Shown in pieces: positions 1 through 8,146 of a stretch of DNA of 29,051 nucleotides. The translations under genes and the position numbers were made by a program. Numbering within the stretch: position 1 is the first letter of the stretch; each line of letters opens with the position of its first letter. The stretch covers positions 1-29,051 of the forward strand of contig JAIRSD010000221.1 in NCBI GenBank assembly GCA_031255615.1, read 5' to 3'. The notes under the pieces are model-generated. The model was not told where the DNA came from. It worked only from the letters and a program-made list of their open reading frames with translations, and did not search any database. Source of the stretch: Treponema sp. Lineage in GTDB: Bacteria; Spirochaetota; Spirochaetia; Treponematales; Breznakiellaceae.

Positions 1-82
1 CTTGCCGGGGTGCGGCGGCCTTGGCGCGGAGGAGAAATTCATAGAACCTATTGACTTGTTCATTCCAGGGGCCTATGCCTAA
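1..82 (+). CDS. possible 3' end of a gene cut by the window edge
   Basis: Frame 2 stays open from the window edge to a TAA at 80-82 and would encode a C-terminus ending FIPGAYA. The other two forward frames also stop within 60 bases, so the open frame alone is weak evidence. Its codon choice resembles that of the neighbouring genes. I do not recognise the product. It could equally be non-coding. Confidence 0.25.
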   Translation, partial: LPGCGGLGAEEKFIEPIDLFIPGAYA

Positions 83-158
83 CATCATAAGAGGATCTTG
101 CCGCACAGGTGGATAATCCGTTTACTCATACGGCCAACAACGGTACGGGGAGACCAGC

Positions 159-367
159 AGGATGCTTGGTCTAAAAATTGGATATGCGAATGGAAGAAAT
201 TTACCACTAAGGCGAGGAAGGCGCACAAAGACCAGGGATTGAGGGAGTTTCTTCATTCCTTTCGTGTTCCTGGCGAGCCGTAGCTCGCCTTGGTGCGCCT
301 TCGTGGTTAAAATTTTTATTCCCGGTTCTTTCGCTTATCCGGTGATTTAGTGTAATCAAGGTACTAA
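159..367 (+). repeat. family A repeat, copy 1 (imperfect palindrome)
   Basis: This copy aligns along its whole length with 18478-18692 and largely with 27442-27622 and 27623-27790. The left arm (TTACCACTAAGGCGAGGAAG) is the imperfect reverse complement of the right arm (GCGCCTTCGTGGTTAAA), so the element can fold into a long stem. A small nested palindrome, GGCGAGC-CGTA-GCTCGCC with one mismatch, sits near the centre. The copy ends CCGGTGATTTAG...AAGGTACTA, as copy 2 does. Short ORFs inside it are not credible genes. It fills most of the gap at 83-474. Confidence 0.85.
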
Positions 368-385
368 ACTGAGAATTGGCGGGCT

Positions 386-411
386 AAAAAAAGCCGCCGG
401 CGCAGCGGCGG
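386..411 (-). terminator. terminator-like hairpin read on the minus strand
   Basis: On the minus strand CCGCCG-CTGCGC-CGGCGG forms a 6 bp GC stem followed by C and seven T residues, the classic shape of an intrinsic terminator. No minus-strand gene lies immediately to its right, so it would stop antisense transcription or be incidental. On the plus strand the 3' part of the same stem can alternatively pair with GGCGGGCT at 378-385. Confidence 0.4.
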
Positions 412-474
412 AATACCTGTGCGGTGTTGTGCGGCGTATTGCAAACAAAGGGTAAAGCGGTACAGAATGGGTAA

Positions 475-1767
475 ATGTATGGTTCCTTCTCCCTCCGGCA
501 ATGCTTTTTCGTCCTTGTTTTTACGGCGGTCCTCTCTTTGCCCGCTGCGGCCCAGGATATTTCTACTGCCGGGGGCCCGGAGGGGCGGGGCGGAAACCTA
601 ACGCTCAAGATCGCGATCATGGGGCCCGGGGATGAACTGTACTTTTGGTGGGGGCATATCGGCCTGGTGATCGAAGATTCCCTGACCGGCCGGGCGGGGT
701 TTTACGATTACGGCATCTTTTCTTTTGACAGTGAAAATTTCTACCTCAATTTTGCCATGGGGAGGCTCTACTACCGCTGCGGGGTTTCCCCGGCGGAGAT
801 GAATTACCAGGTATACACCCAGGCCAACCGGGATATTACCCTTTATACCCTGGACCTTCCCCCGGAAACCAGGGAGGAGATTCGGCGTTTTGCGGAGTTC
901 AACGTACTCCCGGAAAACCGCAACTACTACTATCATCATTTCAAGGATAATTGCGCCACCCGGATACGGGACATTCTGGATCTCGCCACGGCGGGCCAGT
1001 TTCGGGAGGCCTTCGGCGAAGCCCCCAGCCCCTTTACCCTGCGGCAGCAGGTAAGGCGGCATACCTGGTTTTCTCCTTTTATGGACTGGCTTCTCAACTT
1101 CCTCATGGGGCAGGATATTGACGTTCCCATCACCGCCTGGGAAGAGATGTTTCTGCCCCAGGCTATTGGGGATTATATGCTGGATTTTTCTTATACCGAT
1201 GTCCGGGGGCGGGAACGGAATCTGGTGTCCGGCGTTGAAATCCTGAATCGGGCGGTGGACCGTCCGCCGGTATTGGCAAAGCCCCGCCGCCAGTGGATTC
1301 GGGAATTGGCCTTCGGCCTTCTTGCCGCGGCTCTTCTGGCCCTCCTCCGGTTTTACAAGAAAAGCCGCCGGGGCTTCGAGGCCCTTTGGGGCGCGGTCCA
1401 GGGGGCCCTGGGGATCTTTTTCGGCGGCATCGGGACGGTCCTTGCCTTTATGACCTTCTTTTCCGACCATGATTATACATGGCATAACATTAACGTGCTG
1501 TACGTTAATCCCCTTTGGTTTGCCGCCGCGGCGTGGGGCGTCCGTTTTGCCCGCGCCCCCGATCCGGGAAAACGGGATGCCCTGGAATCCCGTTTGAAGC
1601 ATTTCTGGACCGCGGTCTTCGTCCTCTGTTTTTTGACCATGCCGGTAAAACTTTTACCCTTTTTTTATCAGCAGAACCAGGTAACCCAGGCTCTTCTCCT
1701 GCCCATTGCCTTTGTCCTTGGCTGGTTCCCCGATTGGGTTTTGGCTTTGAAAAAACGGATAACCTAA
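475..1767 (+). CDS. DUF4105 (Lnb N-terminal-like) membrane protein
   Basis: The 430-residue product starts with a signal peptide (cleavage likely after AAA in LPAAAQD). The next 200 residues carry DUF4105 hallmarks: WWGHIGLVI, YDYGIFSFDS, NFYLNFAMGRLYYRCGV and YYYHHFKDNCATRIRD. The conserved H and the NC pair in these motifs are typical of this family, related to the lacto-N-biosidase N-terminal region. The catalytic role of most members is unproven. The C-terminal 160 residues form about five membrane segments, starting at roughly 275, 312, 345, 378 and 405. The protein is therefore probably an envelope enzyme with its N-domain in the periplasm. It is first in a three-gene run, ten bases ahead of the next gene. 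Family assignment is good; function is unknown. Confidence 0.85.
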   Translation: MYGSFSLRQCFFVLVFTAVLSLPAAAQDISTAGGPEGRGGNLTLKIAIMGPGDELYFWWGHIGLVIEDSLTGRAGFYDYGIFSFDSENFYLNFAMGRLYYRCGVSPAEMNYQVYTQANRDITLYTLDLPPETREEIRRFAEFNVLPENRNYYYHHFKDNCATRIRDILDLATAGQFREAFGEAPSPFTLRQQVRRHTWFSPFMDWLLNFLMGQDIDVPITAWEEMFLPQAIGDYMLDFSYTDVRGRERNLVSGVEILNRAVDRPPVLAKPRRQWIRELAFGLLAAALLALLRFYKKSRRGFEALWGAVQGALGIFFGGIGTVLAFMTFFSDHDYTWHNINVLYVNPLWFAAAAWGVRFARAPDPGKRDALESRLKHFWTAVFVLCFLTMPVKLLPFFYQQNQVTQALLLPIAFVLGWFPDWVLALKKRIT

Positions 1768-1777
1768 ACTTATAAAC

Positions 1778-2968
1778 ATGCGGAAGCCTTTATTCTTCAT
1801 CTGTTTGCTTTTTCCCCGCCTCCTCGCCGCCCAGGACGCGGAATCCCCGGTTCCGCCGGCATCCCCCTTTCCCCTGGGGCCGGTGCTGGCAGAGGCGTTC
1901 TATGGAGAGGGCCGCTGGCGGCCGGACTGGCCGCCGGAAATAGCCCCCGACGCCTTTACGGCGGAAGGGGCCCTGGGCGTTACGGTGGAGCTGGTGGAAC
2001 CGAAGGACGCTGTTGAGACCCGCTATGGGGGAATTCCCTACCGCCGCTCCAGAGATTCCGCCGGCCGCCTCAGCGCCTTTCCCGCGGCGCTGCCGCTGGA
2101 CTCCGCGGAGGAGAATCCCCCGGCCCTTGTCTTCGCCCAGGTGGAGGTCCGCTACGGCCCGGAAGGGGGCGTCCTGGAACTGGACATCAGCGCCCCCGGA
2201 TTCCAGGAAAAAGAACATATCCTGGCCGGGGAGATCCCAGCCGGGGAGGGCGCGGCGGAAGGGGTTCCGGCGGAAGGAGGGGAAGCCCCGGCGGGAACAG
2301 GGGCGGAAGATGGGGAATCCGACGCCCCGGAGGAAATACGCTGGTCCGTCCTGTTTCCCTCTCCCCAATTTCCCGGACTGCCCCCCGTCCGGGAACCGGC
2401 AAAGGTTCAATGCGGGGAGTCGGTCTTCTATGCCCTCTTTAGCGGGGGCGGAGATTGGATCGCCGAAACATGGTATGATCCTTGGGGCCATTTCGCCGCC
2501 TACTTTAGGACCCGGCTGGGACCGGGGGACCCTTCCGCCGGGGACAGGCCGGAGAACCCCCGGCCTATTCTTCGCGTGGAAGGGGCGGGCTGCAACGGAG
2601 AATACCGCTATGAAAGCGGGGGAAACCTGTCGGAGAGTTCCGGGGATCGGGGCTTTTTTTCCGCCCTCTACGGCGAGCGGGGCCGGCCCCTGTATTGGAC
2701 GGCGGAGCGGCGCTACGGCCTTCAATGGAACGAGGAGGGCCGTCTGACGGCCATGCGGGATCTGGACTCCGCGCCCGCGGCGGATGCCCTTCCCGGCGCG
2801 GAAAATTCCCGGGGCCCCCCGGCGGCCTTCCGCTACGAATACGAATCCGACTCCCGGGGCAACTGGATACGCCGGCGGGAGATCGCCCTGTTCCTCCGGG
2901 GGAACCTGCTCCTCCCGGAATATATGGTGGAAACGGTCCGCCGGATTGAGTACCCGGAGGAGGATTAG
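1778..2968 (+). CDS. secreted protein of unknown function
   Basis: This 396-residue protein has a clear signal peptide (MRKPLFFICLLFPRLLAAQ, then D). A low-complexity Gly/Ala/Glu/Pro stretch lies around residues 150-185. The C-terminal half has short beta-strand motifs, such as ETWYDPWGHFAAYF, YGLQWNEEGRLTAMRD and YEYESDSRGNWIRRREI, that recall YD/RHS-like strands without a convincing repeat register. I do not recognise a named family. It lies ten bases after the DUF4105 gene and its stop codon abuts the next start (TAGATG), so the three are probably one envelope operon. A long antisense ORF over it is a high-GC shadow. Confidence 0.75.
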   Translation: MRKPLFFICLLFPRLLAAQDAESPVPPASPFPLGPVLAEAFYGEGRWRPDWPPEIAPDAFTAEGALGVTVELVEPKDAVETRYGGIPYRRSRDSAGRLSAFPAALPLDSAEENPPALVFAQVEVRYGPEGGVLELDISAPGFQEKEHILAGEIPAGEGAAEGVPAEGGEAPAGTGAEDGESDAPEEIRWSVLFPSPQFPGLPPVREPAKVQCGESVFYALFSGGGDWIAETWYDPWGHFAAYFRTRLGPGDPSAGDRPENPRPILRVEGAGCNGEYRYESGGNLSESSGDRGFFSALYGERGRPLYWTAERRYGLQWNEEGRLTAMRDLDSAPAADALPGAENSRGPPAAFRYEYESDSRGNWIRRREIALFLRGNLLLPEYMVETVRRIEYPEED

Positions 2969-3274
2969 ATGGGCCCTTCCGTTGAATGGCGGGACGCCAA
3001 ATACGAAGAAGTCTTTGAACAGGAGATCCGCGGCCTTGAACGCCGCCGCCGCTCCGATCCCCGCTGCACCGTCGAAGACCTGGAGGGGGTGCTGCGGCAC
3101 CTCTACGTCATGGACGGGGCGGACTGGTACGGGCGGGGAGATGTCCAGGACACCGTCATGGCCGCCACCATCGCCGCTTACGAACACTTCATAGCCCGGT
3201 GGCGGGCGGAAACCAGGGCCGGGCGGGGCGAAACGGCGGATTGCCGGAATCCTTCAACAGTCCGCCCCTTATAA
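2969..3274 (+). CDS. small conserved-looking protein
   Basis: The ATG directly follows the TAG of the preceding gene, which implies translational coupling. The 101-residue product is charged and mainly helical (KYEEVFEQEIRGLERRRR, then CTVEDLEGVLRHLYVMDGADWYGRGDVQD). It has no signal peptide or membrane segment, so it is probably cytoplasmic. The last 20 residues look less constrained. I do not recognise the family. Coding status rests on operon position, coupling and plausible composition; an adaptor or regulatory role is only a guess. Confidence 0.65.
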   Translation: MGPSVEWRDAKYEEVFEQEIRGLERRRRSDPRCTVEDLEGVLRHLYVMDGADWYGRGDVQDTVMAATIAAYEHFIARWRAETRAGRGETADCRNPSTVRPL

Positions 3275-3300
3275 CAGGATAGACCCCGCGCCGTTTTCTT

Positions 3301-3469
3301 TTGGGCGCATCCCCGCCTCCGGCGGGGACCGGGCTATCCGCTCTAACAAAAACCCTGCGGGTTTTTGTTCCGCTCCTATCCCTTGCGCGGGCCGGCTGGG
3401 GCTCCGCGGTTTCCCGCCAGGGAATTGTCGCATCATCGAACCGCAATACGCTAGGCAGGGGATGCGCCC
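3301..3469 (+). repeat. family B modular hairpin element, copy 1
   Basis: The order is GGGCGCAT, hairpin 1 (CCCCGCC-TCC-GGCGGGG, 3311-3327), linker CCGGGCTATCCGCT, hairpin 2 (AACAAAAACC-CTGC-GGTTTTTGTT approximately, 3345-3370), then linker CCGCTCCTATCCCTTGCGCG. The third hairpin seen in other copies is degenerate here. An inverted copy of the left end (GGGGATGCGCCC, 3458-3469) closes the element. ORFs inside give repetitive, unbelievable peptides. The element fills most of the 303-base gap before ppiC. Confidence 0.85.
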
Positions 3470-3529
3470 CTCATAGGTTCTGCGGATTTCTCAACCGAGA
3501 TAAGCATAGATGGCGGATTCTTCTTTCGC

Positions 3530-3559
3530 TTGTTTATTCGCCGCTATTTCAGGTAGAAT
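3530..3559 (+). promoter_or_regulatory. candidate sigma70-type promoter for ppiC operon
   Basis: TTGTTT (3530-3535) and TAGAAT (3554-3559) are separated by 18 bases. The -10 box matches 5 of 6 consensus positions; the -35 box is weak. The predicted start would leave a leader of about ten bases containing the strong AAAGGAGGG ribosome site just before the ATG at 3578. Confidence 0.45.
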
Positions 3560-3577
3560 AAAAAAAGGAGGGCGTTT

Positions 3578-3859
3578 ATGGAATGGCGGGCAAGTCATAT
3601 TTTGGTTAAGGATCGGGCTCTGGCGGAAGATCTGCTGCGGCGGGTTAAACAGGGCGCGGCCTTTGAATCTTTGGCCCGGGAATTTTCTACCTGCCCCTCA
3701 AAATCCAAGGGAGGGGATCTGGGCTGGTTTGGTCCGGGAAAGATGGTCGCTCCTTTTGAGTCCGCGGTGAAGCGGCTTTCACCCGGGTCTGTTGGAGATG
3801 TAGTTCAGACGCAGTTTGGTTATCACATTATAAAGTGTACGGGCCGTAAGGAAGCATGA
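3578..3859 (+). CDS. ppiC: parvulin-type peptidyl-prolyl cis-trans isomerase
   Basis: The 93-residue product is a single rotamase (PpiC) domain: ASHILVKD at the start, FESLAREFSTCPSKSKGGDLGWFG in the middle, PFESAV, then TQFGYHIIKC near the end. These are the diagnostic parvulin motifs, and the length equals that of E. coli PpiC. It lacks a signal peptide, so it should act in the cytoplasm on prolyl bonds of client proteins. A strong AGGAGGG site precedes the ATG. The stop overlaps the next start (ATGA), which couples it to the HD-GYP gene; a functional link between the two is inferred from coupling only. Confidence 0.93.
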   Translation: MEWRASHILVKDRALAEDLLRRVKQGAAFESLAREFSTCPSKSKGGDLGWFGPGKMVAPFESAVKRLSPGSVGDVVQTQFGYHIIKCTGRKEA

Positions 3860-5103
3860 CGAATAACGGGACGGATTTCCGGTCTATCCTGACTCTCGAT
3901 TCGGAGATGAATCAGATTCAGGATGTGGATTTACTTTTAGAGCGAATCCTCCTGGAAGCCCGAAGGGTAGTCCATGCCGACGCGGGGTCGATTTATGTAA
4001 GGGGCCGGGTCAGGGAAAGGGATGTGGAGAAGCTGGTCATCAAGTATGCCCAGAACGACACCGTCCAAAAAAGACTGCCCGAAGGCCAAAAGATGATCTA
4101 TTCCGTGTTTTCCATTCCCATCGACGATAAGTCCGTAGCGGGCTACTGCGCCCTTACCCGGAAACTTATCAACGTCCCCGATATGTACCAGATTCCGGAA
4201 GGCACCCCCTATTCCTTTAACCCCGTCTACGACAGTATTTCAGGCTACAGGACCATTTCTTCCCTTACCGTTCCCCTTACCACCGTGGATTCAAGGATCC
4301 TGGGGGTCATTCAGGTTATCAATTCTAAAGACAAGAACGGCGCCGTGGTCCCCTTTTCCGCGGATGATGAATTCCTTATCACCCACTTCGCCTCCAACGC
4401 CACCACCGTCCTGCATCGGGCCTGCATGACCCGGGCCATGATTCTTCGGATGATCAAAATGTCCGAGCTTCGGGACCCGATGGAAACGGGGACCCATGTA
4501 AACCGGGTTGCCGGCTATGCGGTGGAGATCTACGAACGCTGGGCCTACCGCCATGGGGTAGAAAGCACGGAGCGGGAAAAATTCCGGGATACACTCAGAG
4601 TTGCGGCGATGCTGCACGATGTGGGCAAGGTGGCGATTTCCGATTTGATTCTGAACAAACCCGCCCGGTTTACCCCGGAGGAATACCGGATCATGCAGCA
4701 TCATACGGTTTACGGGGCCGCCCTGTTTGACGATTCCCAGTCCGAACTGGACGATATTTGCCGGGACATCGCCTTGACCCATCACGAAAACTGGGACGGA
4801 TCGGGATACCCCGGCTGGGTCGATCCGGTAACCGAGGAACCAATCAAGGCCGGACCCGACGGAAGGCCCCTGGGCAGGGTAGGGGAGGAGATTCCCTTGA
4901 CGGGGCGGATCGTGGCAATCGCCGATGTCTACGACGCCCTTAGTTCAAAACGGGTGTATAAGAATTCGTGGAACGAGGAAGATGTGCTGTTGGAGATCCG
5001 CAAACTTTCGGGGAGCAAATTCGATCCCGAACTGGTGGATATTTTTTTTGAAATCATTTCGAATATCAAGCAGATCCATGCCCTGTACCCGGAGGCGGAT
5101 TGA
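3856..5103 (+). CDS. GAF plus HD-GYP domain protein, probable cyclic-di-GMP phosphodiesterase
   Basis: Residues about 20-195 form a GAF-like sensor domain (DVDLLLERILLEARRVVHADAGSIY; SLTVPL; GVIQVINSK). Residues about 210-400 form an HD-GYP phosphodiesterase domain with the metal-binding HD at 254-255 (LHDVGKVA), HHENWDGSGYP at 309-319 including the GYP triad, and IVAIADVYDAL. These residues predict hydrolysis of cyclic di-GMP. A short insertion of about 20 residues (region GWVDPVTEEPIKAGPDGRP) follows GYP before the next helix. No membrane segment is seen. The start overlaps ppiC by four bases. The 3' end overlaps the convergent UPF0178 gene by 38 bases. The signal sensed by the GAF domain cannot be told from sequence. 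Confidence 0.93.
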   Translation: MTNNGTDFRSILTLDSEMNQIQDVDLLLERILLEARRVVHADAGSIYVRGRVRERDVEKLVIKYAQNDTVQKRLPEGQKMIYSVFSIPIDDKSVAGYCALTRKLINVPDMYQIPEGTPYSFNPVYDSISGYRTISSLTVPLTTVDSRILGVIQVINSKDKNGAVVPFSADDEFLITHFASNATTVLHRACMTRAMILRMIKMSELRDPMETGTHVNRVAGYAVEIYERWAYRHGVESTEREKFRDTLRVAAMLHDVGKVAISDLILNKPARFTPEEYRIMQHHTVYGAALFDDSQSELDDICRDIALTHHENWDGSGYPGWVDPVTEEPIKAGPDGRPLGRVGEEIPLTGRIVAIADVYDALSSKRVYKNSWNEEDVLLEIRKLSGSKFDPELVDIFFEIISNIKQIHALYPEAD

Positions 5104-5542
5104 GTTTGGCGAGAATCCGGTCTAAACTGTCCGCCATGGCCTTGAGTTCCTTCCTGCCGTAAACGGCGATCCGTTCCGGCCCCAAGCCCGAATCCGCCAG
5201 ATTCACCATGAAATTCCGCAGGGAAAGCCGTTCCCGGATATTCTCCCCGGTGTAGACCCTTCCCCGATCGTCCAGCACGTAAACCCCCCTTTTTACCAGG
5301 CGTTCCGCCAGAGGTATATCCCTGGTAACTACCAGGTCCCCCGCCAGGGCCAGGGCCGCGATGCGGTCGTCCGCGGCCCCTTCGCCGGGGGGGCAGCGCT
5401 CCATGATCGCGTTCGGGCCCTCCACGCCCGGAATGGGGCGGTTGGCCGCGAAAACGGCGGTAAGACCCCGGCGGCCGGCGGTTCTGAGTACCAGTTCCCG
5501 GGCGGGCCGGGGGCAGGAGTCCGCGTCTACCAGGATCTTCAT
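5066..5542 (-). CDS. UPF0178 (YaiI/YqxD, DUF188) family protein
   Basis: The 158-residue product starts MKILVDADSCPRPARELV, followed by GAADDRIAALALAGDLVVTRDIPLA and KRGVYVLDDRGRVYT. These are the signature segments of the UPF0178 family, a PIN-like fold with acidic residues D7, D9 and the ADD and TRD motifs. The biochemical role is not established. The ATG overlaps the last base of the zapA-manA stop codon (TGATG), so it is translationally coupled to that gene and probably the last gene of the infC operon. Its 3' end overlaps the convergent HD-GYP gene. Confidence 0.88.
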   Translation of the reverse strand: MKILVDADSCPRPARELVLRTAGRRGLTAVFAANRPIPGVEGPNAIMERCPPGEGAADDRIAALALAGDLVVTRDIPLAERLVKRGVYVLDDRGRVYTGENIRERLSLRNFMVNLADSGLGPERIAVYGRKELKAMADSLDRILAKLNPPPGTGHGSA

Positions 5543-7128
5543 CAGGGGAGGCCGGGGCTGTAGGACCCGTAAGAGGGGGAGGCCGTTGAAAGGGGGAGCG
5601 ACGCGGCGTACAGGGTGTAATCCCCCCCCAGGGTAAGCCGGGATTCCGGGGGGATAAAGGCCGACTCCCCCTGCTTAAGCTCCCATTCGGCGTCTCCGCT
5701 GCCGGAGACCTGGAGCCGGCCCCGGGTAACCGCGACGACGGCCGGCCCCCGGAGGGGGAAGGGGCCCTTGAAAGATTCAGCTATCGAAAGGCAAAATTCT
5801 TTGCAGTGGCTGGGGTAGCTAAAGATGCCGGAAAAACCGGATGCCGCGGCCGATTCCGGGGCTTTGAGCAATTCCGGCACAAAGGGGCTGAAAAAGAGGA
5901 CCTTCATAAGTTCGTTCTGGTCTATATGTTTGGAACTAAGACCGCCCCGGAGTACATTATCGGAATTGGCCATTAGTTCGACGCCGAAGCCTTCCACGTA
6001 GGCGTGGAGAATCCCCGGGGGGAGGTAGATCGCCTGGCCGTTTTCCAGATGTATCAGATTAAGGTAAAGGGGAGAAAGGATTCCCGGATCTCCGGGATAA
6101 AATTCCGCGAAAGACCGGATAAGGGCCCCAAGTTCCCGGTCAAAGTTCGGCGGAAGGGAGGCGGAGAGGACAAAATTTGTCAACTCCGTCCTGATATCCG
6201 GGGGAATCGCGAAAAGGTTCTTGAAAAAAGACCGCAGGGCGGAGGAGTCCTCCTCCGTATCCGCCAGGGATCGCCAAAGGGGGGCAAAGCCGTTCCGGAG
6301 GGAGGGGGGGGCGTTGGCAAAGAACAGGGAAACGAGGGACCGTATATCGGCGGGGGGGCGGAAGCCGCAGAGGGCGGTAAAGGGGCTTAGGGCGCAGATG
6401 ATCTCCGGTTTATGATTGTCGTCCCGGTAGTTCCGTTCCGGGGCATCCAGGGGGACGCCCTGTTCGTTTTCCCGCAGCCATCCCTGCCGGGCCTGTTCCT
6501 TTCCGGGGTGGGCCTGGATGGAAAGGGGCCGGGATGCGGCAAGGAACTTGAACAGGAAGGGGAGGGTCCTGGATTCCGCCCATTCCTCCCCCAGATACCG
6601 CGGAGGATCGGCGGCGATAAACTGGTCCAGGCTTTTCTCCATGCCCTCGGCTGCCAGCATCGAGGGCGACGCCGGATGCGCGCCCATCCAAAGTTCCGCC
6701 CAAGGCTCCCCTCCGGGATTGGGCATGCCGAGCATGCGGGGTATCCAGAGGGGGGAGCCCCATTGATAATGTTTTACCGGATTTTTTAAGGGGTAGAACC
6801 CCCTATCGACGGGGAAAGGATCCTTCCCGATGGTTTCATCAAGCCGGGCAATAAGATTGAGGGTGCGCCGCAGGGTTTCCTCCTTTTCCGTCCCGGAGGA
6901 GTCTTCCCCTTTTTTTCGATCCTCCCCGGCCTTCCAGAGTTCGTCGCAGAGCGAATACCCGGTGAGGACGGCAATTTTCAGGGGATCCTTAAGACCGGTG
7001 GACTGGCGTATGGATTCCACCTTGTCCCGGTAATCGGCCAACAGTTTTTCTAAATAGGATGGATCCTCATCAACGGTGATGTTAATGGAAGTCCCCAGAA
7101 TTTCCAGACACAGGCTGCTTTGCGGCAT
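5542..7128 (-). CDS. manA: ZapA-like domain fused to class I mannose-6-phosphate isomerase
   Basis: The single 528-codon frame has two parts. Residues about 5-100 read as ZapA, the FtsZ-ring protein: CLEILGTSINITVDEDPSYLEKLL, then PLKIAVLTGYSLCDELWK and a charged C-terminal helix ending RLDETI. Residues about 110-528 are a complete type I phosphomannose isomerase, which interconverts mannose 6-phosphate and fructose 6-phosphate: FYPLKNPVKHYQWG, zinc ligands Q205 and H207 (LSIQAHPGKEQ), E242 (NHKPEI), H375 (PPGILHAY) and the NSDNVLRGGL arginine. The joint is only about eight residues and holds no in-frame ATG, GTG or TTG, so separate translation is not obvious. The upstream gene is ZapB-like, which supports the ZapA reading. 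A sequencing frameshift joining two genes is the main alternative. Confidence 0.87.
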   Translation of the reverse strand: MPQSSLCLEILGTSINITVDEDPSYLEKLLADYRDKVESIRQSTGLKDPLKIAVLTGYSLCDELWKAGEDRKKGEDSSGTEKEETLRRTLNLIARLDETIGKDPFPVDRGFYPLKNPVKHYQWGSPLWIPRMLGMPNPGGEPWAELWMGAHPASPSMLAAEGMEKSLDQFIAADPPRYLGEEWAESRTLPFLFKFLAASRPLSIQAHPGKEQARQGWLRENEQGVPLDAPERNYRDDNHKPEIICALSPFTALCGFRPPADIRSLVSLFFANAPPSLRNGFAPLWRSLADTEEDSSALRSFFKNLFAIPPDIRTELTNFVLSASLPPNFDRELGALIRSFAEFYPGDPGILSPLYLNLIHLENGQAIYLPPGILHAYVEGFGVELMANSDNVLRGGLSSKHIDQNELMKVLFFSPFVPELLKAPESAAASGFSGIFSYPSHCKEFCLSIAESFKGPFPLRGPAVVAVTRGRLQVSGSGDAEWELKQGESAFIPPESRLTLGGDYTLYAASLPLSTASPSYGSYSPGLP

Positions 7129-7201
7129 AACGATCCTACACCCCCGCGGCTTGCTGACCGCTTGTACAATCGTACAGGAAACGAATCTTCATGCTGCCGG
7201 A

Positions 7202-7693
7202 CTAAAAAATATCAAGCTCTCCGGTGTCCGGATTGTCCGCGGAGGGAGCATCTTCTTCATCGGAAGGAGAAAGCTCCCATTCTTCCGGGGCCTGATCGAC
7301 TGGATCCCCGGCCTGCGCTTCGGATTCGACGGAGGAGAGGACGCCCTCCGGTTCCTCCGCCGGAACATCGAGGCCGGCCCGTGAACCGGCCCTCTGCTTT
7401 TCCGTTTGGTTCTTCCGGGGGGGAGAAGGCCTGGAAAGCGCGGGATCGGCGATGCTTTTTTCTATGGCGTCTTCAAATTTGTTCAATCGATCCAGGGCGG
7501 CAAGGATTCCCTCTTCGATTCGGCCCTGATCTTCCCGAAATTTCTGGATTAAAACCTCAAGTTCATCGATCCTTTTTTGATACGAGTCAAGTTTCCCCTG
7601 TAATTGGGCATTTTCCCGGGAAATTCGATCCACGTATTCAATGGTCCGAACTACTTTTGTCTCCAGCAGTTTGACCTGCTCCAAGGTAACCAT
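7202..7693 (-). CDS. ZapB-like coiled-coil protein, probable cell-division factor
   Basis: The 163-residue product has a continuous heptad-rich coiled coil over residues about 1-85 (VTLEQVKLLETKVVRTIEY, then RENAQLQGKLDSYQKRIDEL). An acidic, proline-rich, apparently disordered tail ends in GELDIF. A short N-terminal coiled coil directly upstream of a ZapA domain is the usual arrangement for ZapB-type proteins, which bridge the Z ring. The assignment is by architecture and context, not by strong sequence identity. It starts 18 bases after the rplT stop, with AAGGGGG as ribosome site. A 73-base gap separates it from the fusion gene. Confidence 0.7.
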   Translation of the reverse strand: MVTLEQVKLLETKVVRTIEYVDRISRENAQLQGKLDSYQKRIDELEVLIQKFREDQGRIEEGILAALDRLNKFEDAIEKSIADPALSRPSPPRKNQTEKQRAGSRAGLDVPAEEPEGVLSSVESEAQAGDPVDQAPEEWELSPSDEEDAPSADNPDTGELDIF

Positions 7694-7711
7694 ACCAAGC
7701 CCCCTTGGTCT

Positions 7712-8074
7712 TTAAACAGATTGAACAGCCGATTTTGCCTGGGCCGCTACCGCCTTAAAGGCCTCCGCATCATGCACCGCCAAGTAGGCAAGGGCCTTCC
7801 GGTCAATTTTTATTTCCGCCCTTGAAAGACCGTTTATCAACCGGGAATAGGTAATCCCCTCCGCCCGGCAGGCGGCGTTTATCCTGATGATCCAGATTCG
7901 CCGAAAATCGCCCTTCCGATCCCGCCGGTCCCGGTAGGCGTAAAAAAGACCCTTGGTAACCGCGTCTTTGGCGGTCTTGTAATTCGAATGTCTGCGGCCC
8001 CAGTAACCTTTGGCCTGTTTTAAAATCTGTTTACGGTGATTTTTCCGTTTGGGGCCGTCTACCGCTCGTGGCAT
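7712..8074 (-). CDS. rplT: 50S ribosomal protein L20
   Basis: The 120-residue product is typical of L20 in sequence and length: [57 protein letters not shown] and YSRLINGL. L20 binds 23S rRNA early in 50S assembly and in some bacteria represses its own operon. An AAGGAGAGAG site sits just before the ATG. It is third after infC and rpmI, the order conserved across bacteria, and leads into the cell-division genes. A 72-base gap separates it from rpmI. Confidence 0.98.
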   Translation of the reverse strand: MPRAVDGPKRKNHRKQILKQAKGYWGRRHSNYKTAKDAVTKGLFYAYRDRRDRKGDFRRIWIIRINAACRAEGITYSRLINGLSRAEIKIDRKALAYLAVHDAEAFKAVAAQAKSAVQSV

Positions 8075-8146
8075 CTCTCTCTCCTTATGTAAACTTTAGT
8101 CCAACATTACCTGGATTACCGGCAATATTATCCGCATGAAACCCGT

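Noticed and set aside
1790..3187. 465-codon open frame on the minus strand
   Set aside because: It lies antisense to two coupled genes with a signal peptide and plausible composition. Its product is a low-complexity Gly/Pro/Arg-rich string without motifs, as expected of a high-GC shadow frame.
7129..7201. 6S RNA gene next to zapA
   Set aside because: The gap is 73 bases, too short for 6S RNA, and only a small TGTAC...GTACA inverted repeat is visible.
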